This document shows positions 9,303 to 22,598 of a stretch of 64,000 nt of DNA, piece by piece. The position numbers and the translations under genes were made by a program. Under the pieces are notes generated by a model. The model did no database searches, was not told the origin of the DNA, and worked only from the letters and a program-made list of their open reading frames with translations. This DNA comes from Pleurotus djamor (Eukaryota > Basidiomycota > Agaricomycetes > Agaricales > Pleurotaceae): positions 1-64,000 of the forward strand of contig JAPEVF010000130.1 of the NCBI GenBank assembly GCA_029747585.1. Reading direction: 5' to 3'. Each line of letters begins with the position of its first letter. The first letter of the stretch is position 1.

Positions 9303-12300
9303 TATTGATGCTATAATGGAAGTATGAGAAGGGGGAGGTCGATGTATCCGTCGGATGAGCTTCACGAAATATTTGAGTGTGGTGAACGGTGGTGGTAGTG
9401 AGGAAACAGTGTTGGAGAGCGCGGGAACAAATTTATAGTCGCCGCGCACGGACGCGTGAGCCACTCGTGCTGAACGATGACAAAATCATTCTGAAATATG
9501 CATTCACATTTCAGTTTTTGGTACAGTCTAGCGATACTAGATTTGCTTTACTATAGTACCTATTTCGAAGCCGGAGTAAGCGGGGAAGGACCATGAGAGG
9601 ACACTCGAAAAACTTACCTCGAGGAAGTCTGTATGTTCTAATTTCAGCAAAGCTTAGGGCCTTAATACAAGACCCACGTCAGAGTTGGCATATGCATTGG
9701 AGCATGGGAAGCTGCTTTTGATGTCAAAAATGCTGCATCCGGAGGAGGGAATGGGTAGACGAGGCGTTAGCCACTCAACTTGTACCATCTGCGGAGATCG
9801 CGAGAATGGACATTCTTCGACAACTTCTGGATGCACTATGCATTTGAACTAAGTATATTCACTCTATTCTGGCTTTCTGAGAGGTAAAATATCGCCTGTG
9901 AAAGATGGGAACGATGAGGACGGGCTCCGAAACAGCGAGGTTGCACATACCCGAGGAGGCAATCTTTCAGGTCATCATCCAAAGCCGTCTCAAGATGAAG
10001 TCCCACACTAGCAGCGGTGAGGTGTCTCCACTTCGATGTCGCATGACGGATTAAATTACGCGAACATATGAGATTGCATNCCCCCCATATCTGTTTCTTT
10101 TTTTCTTCAGCGAAAAACGCGTTCATTAACATGCTATTACAGTTGGAGCGTATGGGGAGCCCATAAGGCCAGAGAAAACGCGTAGAAACGCGTTGGTTGG
10201 GGCGGATTCCGGCAAGGAAGTAGAATTTTCGACGTCTCTGGGTATTTTCGGGATGACGCGTCCCGACCACAAAGTGGCTGTGCATTACGGCCCGAACGGG
10301 TAAAGCGGCTTACTTCCAAGTTTCCCCCACTCCCAACGCCGCTGACTTCGAAGCCCAAGTGCGAGACCACCCGGTGTAAGCGGAGTAAAAAATGCATGGA
10401 TTGTGGTAGCAAAACTGAGAAGATACCGGATGAGGAAAACAAAACGTAACAGCCAATATGACGACGAAATGAGGGATAGACTCGGAGTACAGTGCATAAC
10501 GTGGATAAATGTGTAGCTAGAGTATACATACAGGCAAGAGTTTATATTGAGGAAGATAGTGTAGCCACAAGTTGGGCGATAAACTCCATGACTCAGGAAG
10601 ATGGACCAGAGTTCTATCAATGCCCATGTTCCGCACCAATCGACCACTTATTGGCTTCATACCGCCTGGCGCACGATAGGCTTGCTAAACTATTTGACTA
10701 CATGAGTATCGGTACGGGTCAAAATCGAGGGAACCTTACTCGGCACAGGACCCTCCATGTCACCTCCATGCTATGGAGCGTATCTTATGAGGTGAGGTAC
10801 GAAGGATTTCGATTTCCGCGGTGCTGCCTTCAAGCAGGTTACCAACTGATCTGGACATAGCGCGCTGNAAAAACGACCATACCCTACATTCAAAATACTA
10901 GAAGCGAATACTCCGATCAGTCTCGAAAAGAAACGCAAGAGAGGTACGACGCACCAAGTGAAGCCTTCGGCGGCCCTTCGCTGATGAGGACTCTAGAAGG
11001 CAGCGGTAACTTGTAACTCATCGTCGGTGAGCAACGGAGAAGTGAAGGATGGTCCAATCTAGAATGCACAGCATGGTCAGCTGGCGCACTCACCAGTCTG
11101 CATCAGTGGGAACGAGAAAATGCGATAGTGAACGTTTGAACCCGAATCACCAGTATGCAGAAAGGGGGAGTGGGCTCGGGCCGGTTTGGAGAATAGGGGA
11201 ACACTTATCATCTTTGCTCCGTCATGTGTCTCATCCACAGAGTCCAGAGATGCAGCACAAGAGCACCAAGTGTCTAAATACTAGAGGGGGGAGGGTCTGT
11301 ACTTCTCGAGCACGAAGAAGCCTCCTTATATTGGAAAGTTAGACCTTGATGGCTATGACCGCGTGGCTCACGAAGACAATCATAATTCTCACCTCTTCAT
11401 TATTCTCTTTGCTGTTTGTTTTCCTTACTGCGCTGCCGCACTACTCCCTTCTTTGTTCCTCATTTATCCCTTTGACGCGATTGTGTTGTATTGACTCCTC
11501 AGGTTCATCTCAGATAATCAATCGATACCATCTGGTCCGCTATTCCACCTCCTTGGACTGTCCCTGTCCCCTGGCATTTCTGGTGGCCGAACGCCCCCTT
11601 TACTCACTTACATCATCATCGAAGATGTTCCTTTTTGGGAAGTTCCGGCTTCCTCACCGCCTCCACCATCTCTCCATTCATCCTGGATTACAATCTCTCC
11701 AGTGTGTCTGTCTGTCTCATAGAAGAAATCAACGAAACATACACAGATTGCTCTTTTGAGCACTACAAGTGGACGCTGAAGAAATCACTAACCTTGGAGC
11801 AACCGTCTTACGAAACTCAACGCATACTCGTGTTGTTGTCGTTTCGGGTTAGCGAACCTGCATAATGAACACAACTTTTAGAGCTCACGACTTCAAGTCA
11901 GATGATCTCGGGCACATCAACGCGTAGCATCATGCGCTTGCGCCTTGGGGATGTTCAACGGAAACAGTTTTGGTACGGAGGATCAAAGGTAAGTGGGTTT
12001 CCGGACTCCGGAGGCGTTTGTGTATGTACTTCTGATCAAACGTGCATCAGGGTAGATGTTACCGGCGAAGACATTTGACACTGCTACTCCACCTGAGCCC
12101 AGCACGCGTTCGCTTCGTTCGCTTTCGTTCCTTCAACTTTTCTATGATACTTAGCTTTTTGTGGTATACTCAGTCACAACGCGACACTCACAGACCTTGC
12201 TGATAAACTCAATTAGACATTCAGAATACCAGGATCTCAAGCTCTTCACAGAGCCTTTTCGAACACCCATCTAACGAGAAGGTATAGCCTCATCATTCTC

Positions 12301-12378
12301 ATCACACTAGCTTCGGTTGCAATATTTCGATCGTTCTTCTTGGGCGCTCGGTCAAGGGTCTGACACTCAAAAACCCAC
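9303..12378. other. Long stretch without a convincing gene
   Basis: About 3 kb with only short, overlapping open frames on both strands and no recognisable domain. It includes Ns at 10080 and 10868 next to homopolymers. A 45-base segment at 11235-11280 recurs beside the left secreted-protein gene at 61399-61443. The last few hundred bases would hold the promoter of the first laccase. Confidence 0.4.
11235..11280 (+). repeat. Dispersed 45-base repeat, copy 1 (partner at 61399-61443)
   Basis: Both copies share GAGTCCAGA, then a short variable part, then AAGAGCACCAAGTGTC followed by TAAATA. The partner lies just upstream of the TATA region of the left secreted-protein gene. This suggests that a promoter fragment was copied or that both are remnants of one element. 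Confidence 0.5.
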
Positions 12379-12384
12379 TATAAA
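12379..12384 (+). promoter_or_regulatory. TATA box of laccase 1
   Basis: TATAAA in CCACTATAAAGTG, 48 bases before the laccase start codon; spacing and sequence fit a fungal core promoter. Confidence 0.5.
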
Positions 12385-12431
12385 GTGAAATTTGTGAGTG
12401 GTTCTTCGTCTCTCGCATCCGACTCCTCGTC

Positions 12432-15088
12432 ATGTTCATCGCGGCCTCTCTTCTAGGTCTCGCGGGCGCTGCTTCCGTGAACGCTGCCGTTGAATCCATC
12501 ACCAACCTGCACATTTCTCACGGCATCATCACCCCGGGTAAGCTACGCTTGACATCTTCATCGCGAGTCGAGGACTCAAACCTTGACCATGTAGATGGCT
12601 TTCCTCGTTCGTGAGTCCATGTCGCGCTTTGGACGCGTTTCAGTTGTCGAATACTTTTTCAGAGCGGTTCTGGTGAACGGACTGCATCCAGGGCCGGTGA
12701 TCACTGGTCAAAAGGTATGGACATCCCTGAACGGTAAAATCTTATTTGACCAAAACTGGGCTAGGGTGATCGTTTTCACCTCAACGTCGTCAACGAACTG
12801 AGTGACCCTACTATGGATTTGGACGCTACGATCGTGCGTTCAACCCCACCTAACGGTGGGAGCGGAAACTCACAGTGGGCCCGTCACGTACACAGCATTG
12901 GCATGGTATCTATCAACGAGGCTCGAATTGGGCGGATGGTGAGTTGTTTTCGCCGTTTACTCCATTTGACGACCGGTTGACATCCATGATCCAAGGCGCC
13001 AGCATGATCACACAATGCCCCATAACACCGGGCAGTTCATTCCTGTGAGTACCTTCCGCCGCTGATAATACAACGCTTATTTCTAACCTCCGACGTTGTA
13101 GTTATGAATTCGCCGCTACCGAGCAAGCAGGAACATTCTGGTAAGTTGATATGATCATGGATTTGACGCCTACCTGACCTCTGGACTTGATATGGAAAAT
13201 AGGTATCACTCGCACCTCCAGGCTCAGTACTGTGATGGTCTCAGAGGCCCGTTCATCGTATACGATCCCGAGGATCCTCATGCTGTACGTTCACCTCCTT
13301 CATTGGTTGAATTGCTTCAAGTCGTTCTGACATTTCTCGATCAGGACCTTTACGATGTTGATGATGGTATGAACGCGGTATCTGTGGCATTTGTCTTCGT
13401 TTCTCATGCCGCGTATAGAATCTACAATCTTGACTCTGGGGGACTGGTATCATCTTCCGTCACCAGAGGTATAGCCCTTCTCTCCCTATCCTTAAGCCAG
13501 CGAGCGTTTTGTTTGCTGATGACCCCACGCCTTGTTTCAGATCCATGGTAAACCTACATCTGATTCGACGCTCATCAACGGTAAAGGTCGTTCAGTGGGT
13601 AACAGCACCGTGCCCCTCCACGTTTTAGAGGTGCAACAGGGTCAACGGTATCGCATCCGACTGTTGAATGTCGCATGTGATCCCTTCTTCGATTTCCACA
13701 TCGACGGTCACCCCTTCACAATCATCGAAGTGGATGGGGAGAATACGGATCCCCTTGTTGTTGATTCCATCCGTATCTTCGCTGGTACCCACTCCCCTCT
13801 CTTTCTTAAATCCCGTACGTTAACCTTAGAACTTCGTTACAGGACAACGGTACTCTATCGTCATCAACGCCAACCAGACGGTGGATAACTACTGGATTCG
13901 CGCCAACCCAAATAACGAGACGGCCTTCTCGGGCTTTGATAACGGACGTAATTCTGCCATTCTCCGTTATGTCGGCGCGCCTATCCAAGAGCCTACACAG
14001 GGAGAAGCCCCCTTGGTTCCTCTAACGTCGCCATTCCATGAGGCTGATCTCCATGCGTTGGAAGAGGCTAGCGCCCCCGGAATTCATCTGCCTGGTGCCG
14101 CGGACCATAACATCACCCTGGAGTTCGGCTTGGATGTTGCGAACTTAGTTTTCACTGTCAACGGAACCACTTTCCATCCTCCTTGTAAGTCGTATTACTC
14201 CATGCCAGGTTCGTCACTGAGACGTACCTCCTGGTCATGTCTAGCTGTTCCTATACTCCTGCAGATCCTTTCCGGGGCTCATACCGCTGAAGAACTGCTC
14301 CCATCCGAGCTGGTTCACGTCTTGGGGAGAAATAAAGTGGTAGAACTTACCATGCTTCCTATGGAGCTTGCTGGACCCGTGAGCCCCTTTCTTCGTCATC
14401 TCTCATCCTCGCTAATCCATGTTGCTTCTACAGCATCCGATGCACTTACACGGCGTAGGTCTCGAAGCTCAATCCATTTATACATTTCTCATGTCCATTC
14501 TCACCTGTAGCACGCATTCCACGTCGTCAAGAGCGCTGGAAGCGACACCTACAACTACGTTAACCCCGTGCGTCGGGATACAGTTGAACTCGGTAGCAAA
14601 CCGGGCGACAACGTTGTGATCCGTTTCAGGACCGATAACCCTGGTCCTTGGTACGTCGTCTCCCGATCGTATAGCCTTGCAAAAGCTGACACTGTTCGTG
14701 TTTTCAGGTTCCTTCACTGGTAAGCTCTCCGTCGTACACTAACAATTTGTCTTCCTTATCCTTGACGCAACAGTCACATCGATTGGCATTTGAAACTGTG
14801 CGTGTCACTCTGACGTTGGTATCCAAGTTTCTTGACTGACTCTCTTTCAGCGGATTTGCTGCCGTCTTTGCAGAAAGCCCTGCAACGATTACAGAAGCTC
14901 ACAATGCACCATGTAAGACACAACGGGTTTCCACATACTTTATTATTGCTAACCGTTTGCCATTCGTTTCAGCTGCCTGGGACGATCTCTGTCCGGCGTA
15001 CGAGGCTGCGCAGCAGCAACGGGTGGCCACACCAGGCTCTCTCAAGGTCACCACCGCCAATCGTTTGCTTCCCATCAGGATCGACTAA
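12432..15088 (+). CDS. Laccase (multicopper oxidase), 19 exons, 540 residues
   Basis: Secreted phenol oxidase that couples one-electron oxidation of phenolics to reduction of O2 to water. Exons I placed: 12432-12537, 12595-12610, 12663-12714, 12765-12833, 12896-12938, 12996-13044, 13102-13140, 13203-13284, 13345-13366, 13419-13468, 13541-13784, 13843-14184, 14245-14378, 14434-14454, 14511-14650, 14708-14719, 14774-14797, 14851-14912, 14973-15088; the frame closes at 540 residues. Signal peptide about 1-18 ([18 protein letters not shown]). The four copper motifs are intact: HWHG 82-85, HSH 127-129, HPMHLHG 417-423, HCHIDWH 473-479. Residue 484, ten after Cys474, is Phe, the axial position typical of high-potential laccases. 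Exons of 12, 16, 21, 22 and 24 bases are unusual. Laccase 2 lacks several of these introns. Confidence 0.95.
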
Positions 15089-15962
15089 GCAATGACCCGG
15101 TCATCCGAGCTGATTCTTCTCTTCGAATTCTCGCATAGAACATTCTTACAATATTGCTCGTACAAGTACTCACTCATTTGGACCTTCTAATTTCTTGGAT
15201 GTGTTACGCTACGTTGACATTGTTGCCCATAATTTATCTGGCATCTCGATACAATCCTGTTAGTACTAATCGTAGCTTCTTACTGGAACATTTGCGTTTG
15301 GCCAGGTTGATGATGCGTTGTGGGCCTATAAGCAGCGGGCGTCAACACATCAGGGCAAAGGCAGATTTGACACCGAGCCGACTGGCGGTCTGACAGACTT
15401 GGAACTTGAAGCTTGAAGCTTGACGCTCAAAGCTGTGTGTTGTCAACATTGCGAAAAAACATCATACAAAAGACTGTAGTGCCCAAGTACCGCGAGATAC
15501 CTACACACTACCAGGACCGGTCAAACAACCACAATGCCAGCAATGGACCCCTAAAGTGTCACATCGACTTAACTGTACCTACTTATTCTCCGATTTTCTG
15601 CGTTTTCCTTGAAACATTGGCCCTGATTGATGATCCAATGCTCAACTTGAAGTACGAAAGCTAATTCCAAGCGGACGAAGTACTGAGTCAAAAGTAGTAT
15701 CAATGGAAGCCAGCTCCCAGAGTCGACACTACGGGTATATCCCTTCCTACGGCTACAAGAGTATAAGGCTACAGTGGTGTATAAATACAAGAGTCCAATG
15801 CGAATAAATACCAAGATGATATGATGTGAGATGGGAAATGATAAATGATAAATAAGATGAAGAAAAATAAATCGTATGTGTCGTTCGTAATTCGTGATTG
15901 GTCGTTCGTTCATTCGTAGACACAATCTTTAGCATCCCGCTGCTCAGTACCTCCACATCCCT
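15089..15962. other. Intergenic, 3' ends of two converging genes
   Basis: Laccase 1 enters from the left and the X1 gene from the right. AT-rich DNA near 15780-15900 (repeated AATAAAT/AAATGATAAAT-like runs) is where polyadenylation of X1 would fall. No gene seen. Confidence 0.4.
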
Positions 15963-18233
15963 TTACTGGGATGCATCCTTCTCAGGGTTCACGTTCTCCC
16001 CCGACCGAGACGTCGCATCGTAAAAGAAAGGCGCCCATTGTTGGTCGGGAGGTAGGAAGAAATCTGGTTGAATGGCTGTGAGAGGGTTCCCTTGCATCCT
16101 TGTACCTTCAAGTTGGCCAATTGTATCCATAGAAGTAGATGGAGCCGAAAAGGTGAAAGGGAAGTGGCCATTCGTATACCCGTTGGCGCCTTCAAGAGGG
16201 TGACCATGTGTGTACAGAAGCGGATTACCAGCAGGTGCTCCCAACGGACTCGGAGCGAAGGTACGAGATGGGTGAGGAACTTCAAACTGATTTCGCCCAT
16301 AGAGCTGAGAAGGCGGATGCTGAGCGGGAGGGCCATAGTGCAAAAGGGAATTCCCAGCCATCGCATCGACGGCTCCGAAGCTGACATTGGGAACTGGCTG
16401 ATGAGTCAGATCGTACGTTGGGATGGGGGGTTGAGGAAGGGTGGGGAGAATGTATGGGTAAGGACCCGGAGTAGCGGGTCCATTGGGGGTCGCTGGAATC
16501 GATGGATAGGTTGGCGGCGAAAGGCCAGTTTGAGTGATGGAAGATAGGATGGAGGCAGAGGGGAGCACGGAGGGGGTTCGGTGCATGTCATCGCCAACAG
16601 ACGATGGTCCCGCTCGCTGCGAAGAATTGTCCGCAAGTTGTCTAGCTGCAGGCGCGAGGGTGGCGAATTCAGACACAATCATACTCAGAGCACCACCACT
16701 CGAAGTACCAGCCTCCGACTCCTTACCACCTTCCTCTGGAGTCTTTTTGAACCCCACATACATGAATTTGGAGAATTTGCACTCGGGCAGCGATACCTCT
16801 GGCGCGGATTCACTCTCAGCCTTCCTCTTCAAAGATTTCGCGTTCGAATTTTTCGCAGGTGGCTGTTTCGCGGCCGCTGGTTTCGTCGTAGCAGTAGCGC
16901 GTGTGGCAGACGATTTGGTGGTAGGTTTGGTCTTGGACGAAGAGGCGGAAGTAGAGGCGGAGGTGGATGCGGATGACGTTCCAGCTTTACTGGTACTTGG
17001 ACCAGCCTGTGTGCTGGATTCACCTTGAGATTTGGTGGCTTTGCGACCTTTAGCAGGAGGAAGTGCAGGAGGAGCCATAGTTGCGGGAGGAGAAGGAGCA
17101 ACGTTGGCGGAAGGAGGGAGCGCACTGGTGGCGTCCACCCCACTGGTACTGCCGACGTAAGGCAATGGAGGGGCACTCAAGCCTGTCTCCTTGGTGCTCA
17201 ACGTCGCAGCGGAAGCTGGTGTGGGGAAATCGTGACGATGGGGAGGAGGAAGGACAGCAGCAGCAGCAGTGTTCGTGGAGTTTGGGTCATTGGAGTCGAG
17301 GGGTTCTGTCGACGGTAGAGGGTCGACAGCGGGCGAACCCCAATCAATCGGATCGTTCGAGGTATCGTCCCCTTCGGTGAAGTCTTGATCCACCTCCGTT
17401 GCCCGTCCCTTGCCTTTGTCTTCATAAGATGTCGACGTCAACGCTGAGGCCGTATTAGTATCTTGAGAATGGTCGTGACCGTTAATATAATCATTAGTCG
17501 TAGTCGTAGTCGTATCTGAGAGATCGACACGAAGTCAGCATGTGCAAGTTAAAAAGGGTCGAGGTGGTACTCACTATCCGCATAAGGTAATCCCGCAATG
17601 TTCGTTTTGGGTGGCTCAGTACCGCGGGTGGCACCTCCGTCGATCCCGGTATAATGATTATTGCACGGGTCATGATAATTATGAGAGGTTGTCGTTGAAG
17701 CTTGGTTGGGTATGCGAGAAGGAGTGACGATGATGGGAATAATTTCTCTTGTGGTCGTAGTAATAGTGCTTGCGGTGGTCACGAGGAAGTCGTCGAATAT
17801 CTTGTCTAGCCCGTCCAGATTTAGCACCTCGGCTTGCATCTCCTCGACACCAGAGAAATCAAATAATGCTGGCGGAGATGGAGCTCGAGGGAGTGAGAGC
17901 TGAGAGGGTTCGGCTTCAAGTTCCTTGTAGCTTGATTCTTGTGGCCTCGTCGACTCTGCAATAATTATTATTGGAAGGTTCAATACGAAAGGGAATCATA
18001 CACTCACCATGCTCAGCTTCATGTTGCCCTTCTTCCCTCTTGAGCTGCGCCGCACCATCAGCAAGCTCACTCGCCACTGAGGAGATACACCTCAACGCCT
18101 CAACCAACCCATTCAACTCCCCCACCACAATATTCCCGTTGTTCAACGCATCACGAAGAATATTCAACGGAGCAATACCCATCTGCATCGCACTGACCAG
18201 CAGGTTGAGTGCAGACTGTTGTGTGGGAGACAT
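15963..18233 (-). CDS. X1: large low-complexity, probably nuclear protein of the X family
   Basis: Three exons, 18008-18233, 17575-17955 and 15963-17515, give 719 residues in one closed frame. Residues 1-75 are helical (MSPTQQSALNLLVSAMQMGI; GELNGLVEALRCISSVASEL) and resemble the start of X2. The middle is Ser/Thr/Pro/Ala-rich with a conserved YEDKGKGRATE segment, and a basic patch (NAKSLKRKAESES) could be a nuclear import signal. A FSKFMYVGFKK block follows. Near the C-terminus FAPSPLG and NPLTAIQPDFF...QQW recur in X2. No catalytic domain is recognisable. Its closest relative in the window is X2 at 26.4 kb, which shares intron layout, C-terminal blocks and promoter. Function unknown; scaffold or transcription-related roles are guesses. 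Confidence 0.65.
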
Positions 18234-18321
18234 TTTTGTGGTTGGAAGTGGTTGAGGTTGTGGGGAGCGAGAGGAAGTGAATGACCTGGAGGGGAACCAG
18301 GGGGAACGGTGTTACAGGCCA

Positions 18322-18350
18322 CACGTGACTTGAAAGGTCACATTGTCACA
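18322..18350 (-). promoter_or_regulatory. Shared X/Y promoter element, copy at X1
   Basis: On the gene strand: TGTGAC, then GTGACC, then GTCACGTG, within 29 bases, ending 89 bases before the X1 start codon. The DNA between it and the gene (GGGGAACCAGG...CGGTGTTACAG) is nearly the same upstream of X2. Confidence 0.6.
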
Positions 18351-21300
18351 TTTGGCCATCAGCATAACGGAGATGGCCGAGATGGCCGAGGGTCTTTTTG
18401 CTGCGGTAAGATATCCTTTCGGGGAGAGCCCTTTCGTTTCCGTGAGCCGTGGATGAGAATGTTATGGGCTTCGAACACGTTCAGCGCCTCTCAAGACCCG
18501 TCGGAGAAGAACAAGATGCCAGGCGGTGTTGACCAAGAAACAGTCGAAGATGATGGTCCTCGTAGCCCTGCCCTTCTTCCAGTGATCAGGTAGATCTTGA
18601 CCTGAGCCTTCTTCTGGGCTCTACGAATGGCTGAGTCCAGTTATTGTGTATAAGAATCACATATCATAAAGGTAGGAGCTGAAATTGTGCAGATATATCG
18701 ACCTGCCCAGTGCCAGCTCGAAGACCGAGGTCCAGTCCCCAGCGCGGTGATTTGGCGGTAAGTCCAGGTCAATTGCGGTAAACGACGGGCTCATTGCTTC
18801 GATAGCCACAGATTTTACCCTCGTAAATGACGAAGGCAGCACCAGGAGAAGAGCTTAGGACTTGGTCAAGACTAGCTGTCTCAGGCTCAGAACAAGGCCA
18901 GGCAGCGAGCACTAGCAGCGTTCGAAAAATTCAGTTTCTTTTTGCAAGCCGAGACAAGCAATTACGAAGGCTTCTTGGAGGTCTGACGGTGAGGAGGTGA
19001 TGGAGATATTTTTTTTCGTGGACAAAATCCTGCAGAATCCGCAAAATCGGCGTGAGACTCGGGCTCGGGATTGCCCATGTTTCCTCTTGTTTCTCTCCTA
19101 GCCCGTTATTCGTTGCCCTCATATCTATATCCATGAACCGTACATAGAGTGTATTCGGTAGGGTCCGATGGCCCTGGGTACTCCGCTTTTGTGACTGGGT
19201 TTCGTGCTGGGTACCTCTGGTACATCAAATTCAACCCTTGCGCACACGGAATGCTCAGCGTCACCGATCTTGAAAGCATCTGCACGACAACTCGGACCCG
19301 CAGACACTCCCGTCTTTTTGTGCATGCTCTATCTTATGCATCACCCCTGGACCTCGACTTGACTGTTATATAAGTCGCAGCTGGATCGATACTTGAACTC
19401 CTTCAAAGCTGGAAACGGCAGCAGATGGGACAGGTCAATAGGCCTGGGATGGAACTCAGAACCATCGCCTCCACGAGACCCAGTCGACTTTTTCGCTTCA
19501 TTCAACAGCCCGCAATGCAGCGCAAGGCAGCGAGCTGGTTGTATCATTGGCTGAGGTACGGACCCTTCCATGATTGCCACATCGCTTTCGATTAACTCTC
19601 CTTTTCAGTTCTCTTAGTTCGAGCTCTCTGAGATTCCTCAAAGCCAGGGAAATGCAAGGATAGCGACTCCTCGGTGCTCTCAAATTCAATTTTCGTGATG
19701 CCTGCGCGGCGTCTCTGAGTCTCATGGCCCATGGCATGGATGAGAGTGATGTCATGAGTGACGTAGCTATTGGCTGCTTTCCGGTGTGTGTGTGTGTCTT
19801 CTCATCGTCGCTCACAGCACTTATGCGTTCAACTTAGCTTATCTAAGCCCTACCATGATGCCAACGAGGATGGGGAGACGATGACGCTTTCCACGAAGAG
19901 GAGGGCATGCAACCAGTGCTAGAAAGCTCTGAGTCTGCGCGTCGGACTTACCCAGGTCATGTCATCTTTACGCACAAGCGTCCACCTACACGTTACAGGG
20001 CAGGATGTACGTCTCCGGTATATTATTAATGTCAACCTCGTTACCCACCCTTCCTTCTCAGCTCGTTGTCCTTTGCTAGCGTCCCCAAACCCCTTGCTTG
20101 TCAGTACCGGTGCTGACACTGTCAAATTCTGAAGAACAATGGAAGGAAAACGTGAGCTGTGATTCGCTAAGGGAAAGGAAGTCATTTCTGAACGTCCCTG
20201 GTCAGTCTTAACTCGTGCTCTCGTCGTTGATATGGACTTATCCTTTCATTTGCATATAGGATGTATTCCTCAAGCCCTAGTCTATCTTGGCAATACGCGT
20301 TAGGCGTTTGCTGTACTGGGACCAAGTGAGTTTCCATCCGAGTCTTTGGGGTTGACCGAACTGATGTTCATACTTCCATCCCAGCTCGACCCCCGTCCCC
20401 AGTCCATCGCTGACTCATTTCAACATTCCGCTTGACAGGTCTGTGATGGGCTCTGGGGACGATGCAGTATCCAACGATGACGGAAACTCAACCTTTTTCA
20501 AGCTACCGTTTACCGAACCCTATGGGGAACCTGAGGTGAATATAAGTGCGTATTATCTAAGTTTGCTTCTTTCTGACTAATTCCCTTCTTTGTTTTTCCC
20601 TCTCGCGTTTTCCTTCGGCTCGTCTCATCTAACACATATAGCGTACTCTAATGGACTTTGACTCAAACGGGGTGGTTAAACTTAATTTTTTGCCGCTGTG
20701 TGCGCGACGGATACCGGAGTAGACATATCATGTGAGTTTACAATAATTCGTTTGGTATCGTCCGACAGGTGTACTCAAACCTGTCTCTACAGATGAACGA
20801 CTCGTTCAAAGGTCGGAAAGCATCCTTCTTTTGGTTCGCCACCGAGAACACAACAGCGAGGTTACCCACAACCGCACGCAGTTACGCGCGTGACAAACGA
20901 GTCGATGTCAAGTAACGTCGACGCCACAAGATGTCGACGTAGTGACCAGCAGGGGTAAGATCTAAACCTAGCCTCGTCTAGACGGCGACCGCCATCGACC
21001 AGGAGACAGACTTGGGTCACGTACGCTTAGAAAAGTATGGTATGTACACTCTCAAGGAACCCACGTTACCAGGTCGCGGACACCATCCTCACCAGCATCC
21101 GATGGGCCGGAAGCTGGGTTGATCGATCATCGTTGATTCCGGGTGCCATTGCTGCCGTAGCTCTCAGTCGTGTAGGGACCGTACTGCCAGTTCTCTACGT
21201 CAATATACTTCACCGTTCTCTGCATTTTCGATGAGATCCATACTAACTCGGTGGATAGATTCCGTGCGCTTCTGCTTACTCCGCGACGGCGACGTACCCG

Positions 21301-21736
21301 GTCAAAAAGGAGTATAGAATATAATCCCAACAGACAAAGGAACTGAAGGCGGTCATTGAGTACTTGAGTACCATGATTTCCTTGATAAGCCACTCGACTG
21401 CAGTCAAACGCTTTATGTAAGTCGTCACATTTCAATGGTGCTTTGTTCCATACTTTGCGGTTATAAGCAAGCCTTGCTCGACTTCGAAAAGCACAAATAA
21501 TCCCCCAACTTTCCCATTCCTATCGACTCCGGCGCTCGCGTTCTGCGCTTGAGCTTGCCATCTCTTATTCACCCCCTGGCCTTCTCGTGTCTCATCTCGT
21601 TGGTGCCTCGAGGCTCTTCGTGTCTCGACTGCCCACCGAGAAGCCTTCGCAGGCTCGGATGATAGGTGAGTCTTTTCGTGTCTAGTTGCACGTGGGTTCT
21701 GGGGGCAAATGACTTTCGAATGCTCGTCATGTTGGT
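18351..21736. other. Long stretch without a convincing gene
   Basis: Contains short open frames, a (GT)7 microsatellite near 19785-19797, and around 20260-20730 a row of possible small exons with donor/acceptor-like sites (one encodes GSGDDAVSNDDGNSTFF) that I could not join into a recognisable product. Treat as unassigned. Confidence 0.35.
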
Positions 21737-21860
21737 TCAGGGGGCTGGCTCAGAAGTGGAATTGGCTAGGCATGGATGGCGGGCAAGTGTCTTCGATGCG
21801 AATTGGCCGTTGGCCTCCCTTGGAGGACGCTCGCTATGAATAGGCGTACTGCCTTTGCGT

Positions 21861-22598
21861 TTACTTGAGGCGGTTGCGTTTGTTCGAATATTTGGGGAGG
21901 TTGGCCGAGTCATCGTGAGCGTCGAGGTTGAGAGGGTGGTCACCGACACCTTGACGGCCTTGCTGTTGCGAGGACGTGTGCACGTTGTGGTTTGCCGAGC
22001 TTGAGGTGGCAACAGGGATAGGAGTACTGGTAGCGGGTTGCGCACATGAGACGGTGGGTGTTGAAAGCTGCAATGACAGTGGCGATCTTTTTGGGTTTCT
22101 TGGTTGGGTTTCTCTTCGGAGCAGATTTCGCTGGTTCATATTGGGCGGTCGAAGCTGGTTCAACAAAGGTAGAACTTTTTGAACCACCAATTCCACTTCG
22201 AGTAAGGACACCCAGGAATCTACACACGTTCGATTGAGGCATTGATCGCTGGGAACGCGGTGGAGAGTGACACGTAGGTGGTGGATAGTGTTATGCTCAA
22301 TTCGCCTGGTTCTTGGCTTATATATGGTCACGGGTAATTGTCTTCTTTCGTCGCCCGGCTCCAACGAGGGAGACCCAGACTCCAGTGAGTTGCCTGCCTT
22401 AGAGGAGGTTCCACTTGTCTTTCTTGACCAATGACTCGGACATTGGTACATTGAAGTATGAGCAAGGGGAAGATAGACGTTGTGGGTGACATGGAATCCA
22501 AAAATGGCATGTAACCGCAGGTTACCAAGTCTGACAAGTCGATCGTCGTCCCCACGTGGATTCGTGGGCCGTTCTTGGATGTAAATTGGGAAGCCCAA
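21861..22598 (-). CDS. Doubtful 245-codon open frame
   Basis: An uninterrupted frame, MGFPIYIQERPTNPRG to NKRNRLK, with Ser/Thr-rich and Lys/Arg-rich parts. No domain, no orthologue recognised, and a second frame over the same DNA is also open and basic (SAPKRNPTKKPKK). The composition recalls the X family, but no X motif is present. It may be a chance frame or a worn relative. Confidence 0.2.
   Translation of the reverse strand: MGFPIYIQERPTNPRGDDDRLVRLGNLRLHAIFGFHVTHNVYLPLAHTSMYQCPSHWSRKTSGTSSKAGNSLESGSPSLEPGDERRQLPVTIYKPRTRRIEHNTIHHLRVTLHRVPSDQCLNRTCVDSWVSLLEVELVVQKVLPLLNQLRPPNMNQRNLLRRETQPRNPKRSPLSLQLSTPTVSCAQPATSTPIPVATSSSANHNVHTSSQQQGRQGVGDHPLNLDAHDDSANLPKYSNKRNRLK

Noticed and set aside
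10492..10860. 122-codon plus-strand frame
   Set aside because: No domain, overlaps similar-length frames on the other strand, no recognisable promoter; likely chance.
16534..17028. 164-codon plus-strand frame rich in Ala, Val, Glu and Asp
   Set aside because: Mirror image of the Ser/Thr/Ala/Lys-rich X1 frame; no start context or splice support.
19785..19797. (GT)n run
   Set aside because: Plain microsatellite, too short to deserve interest.
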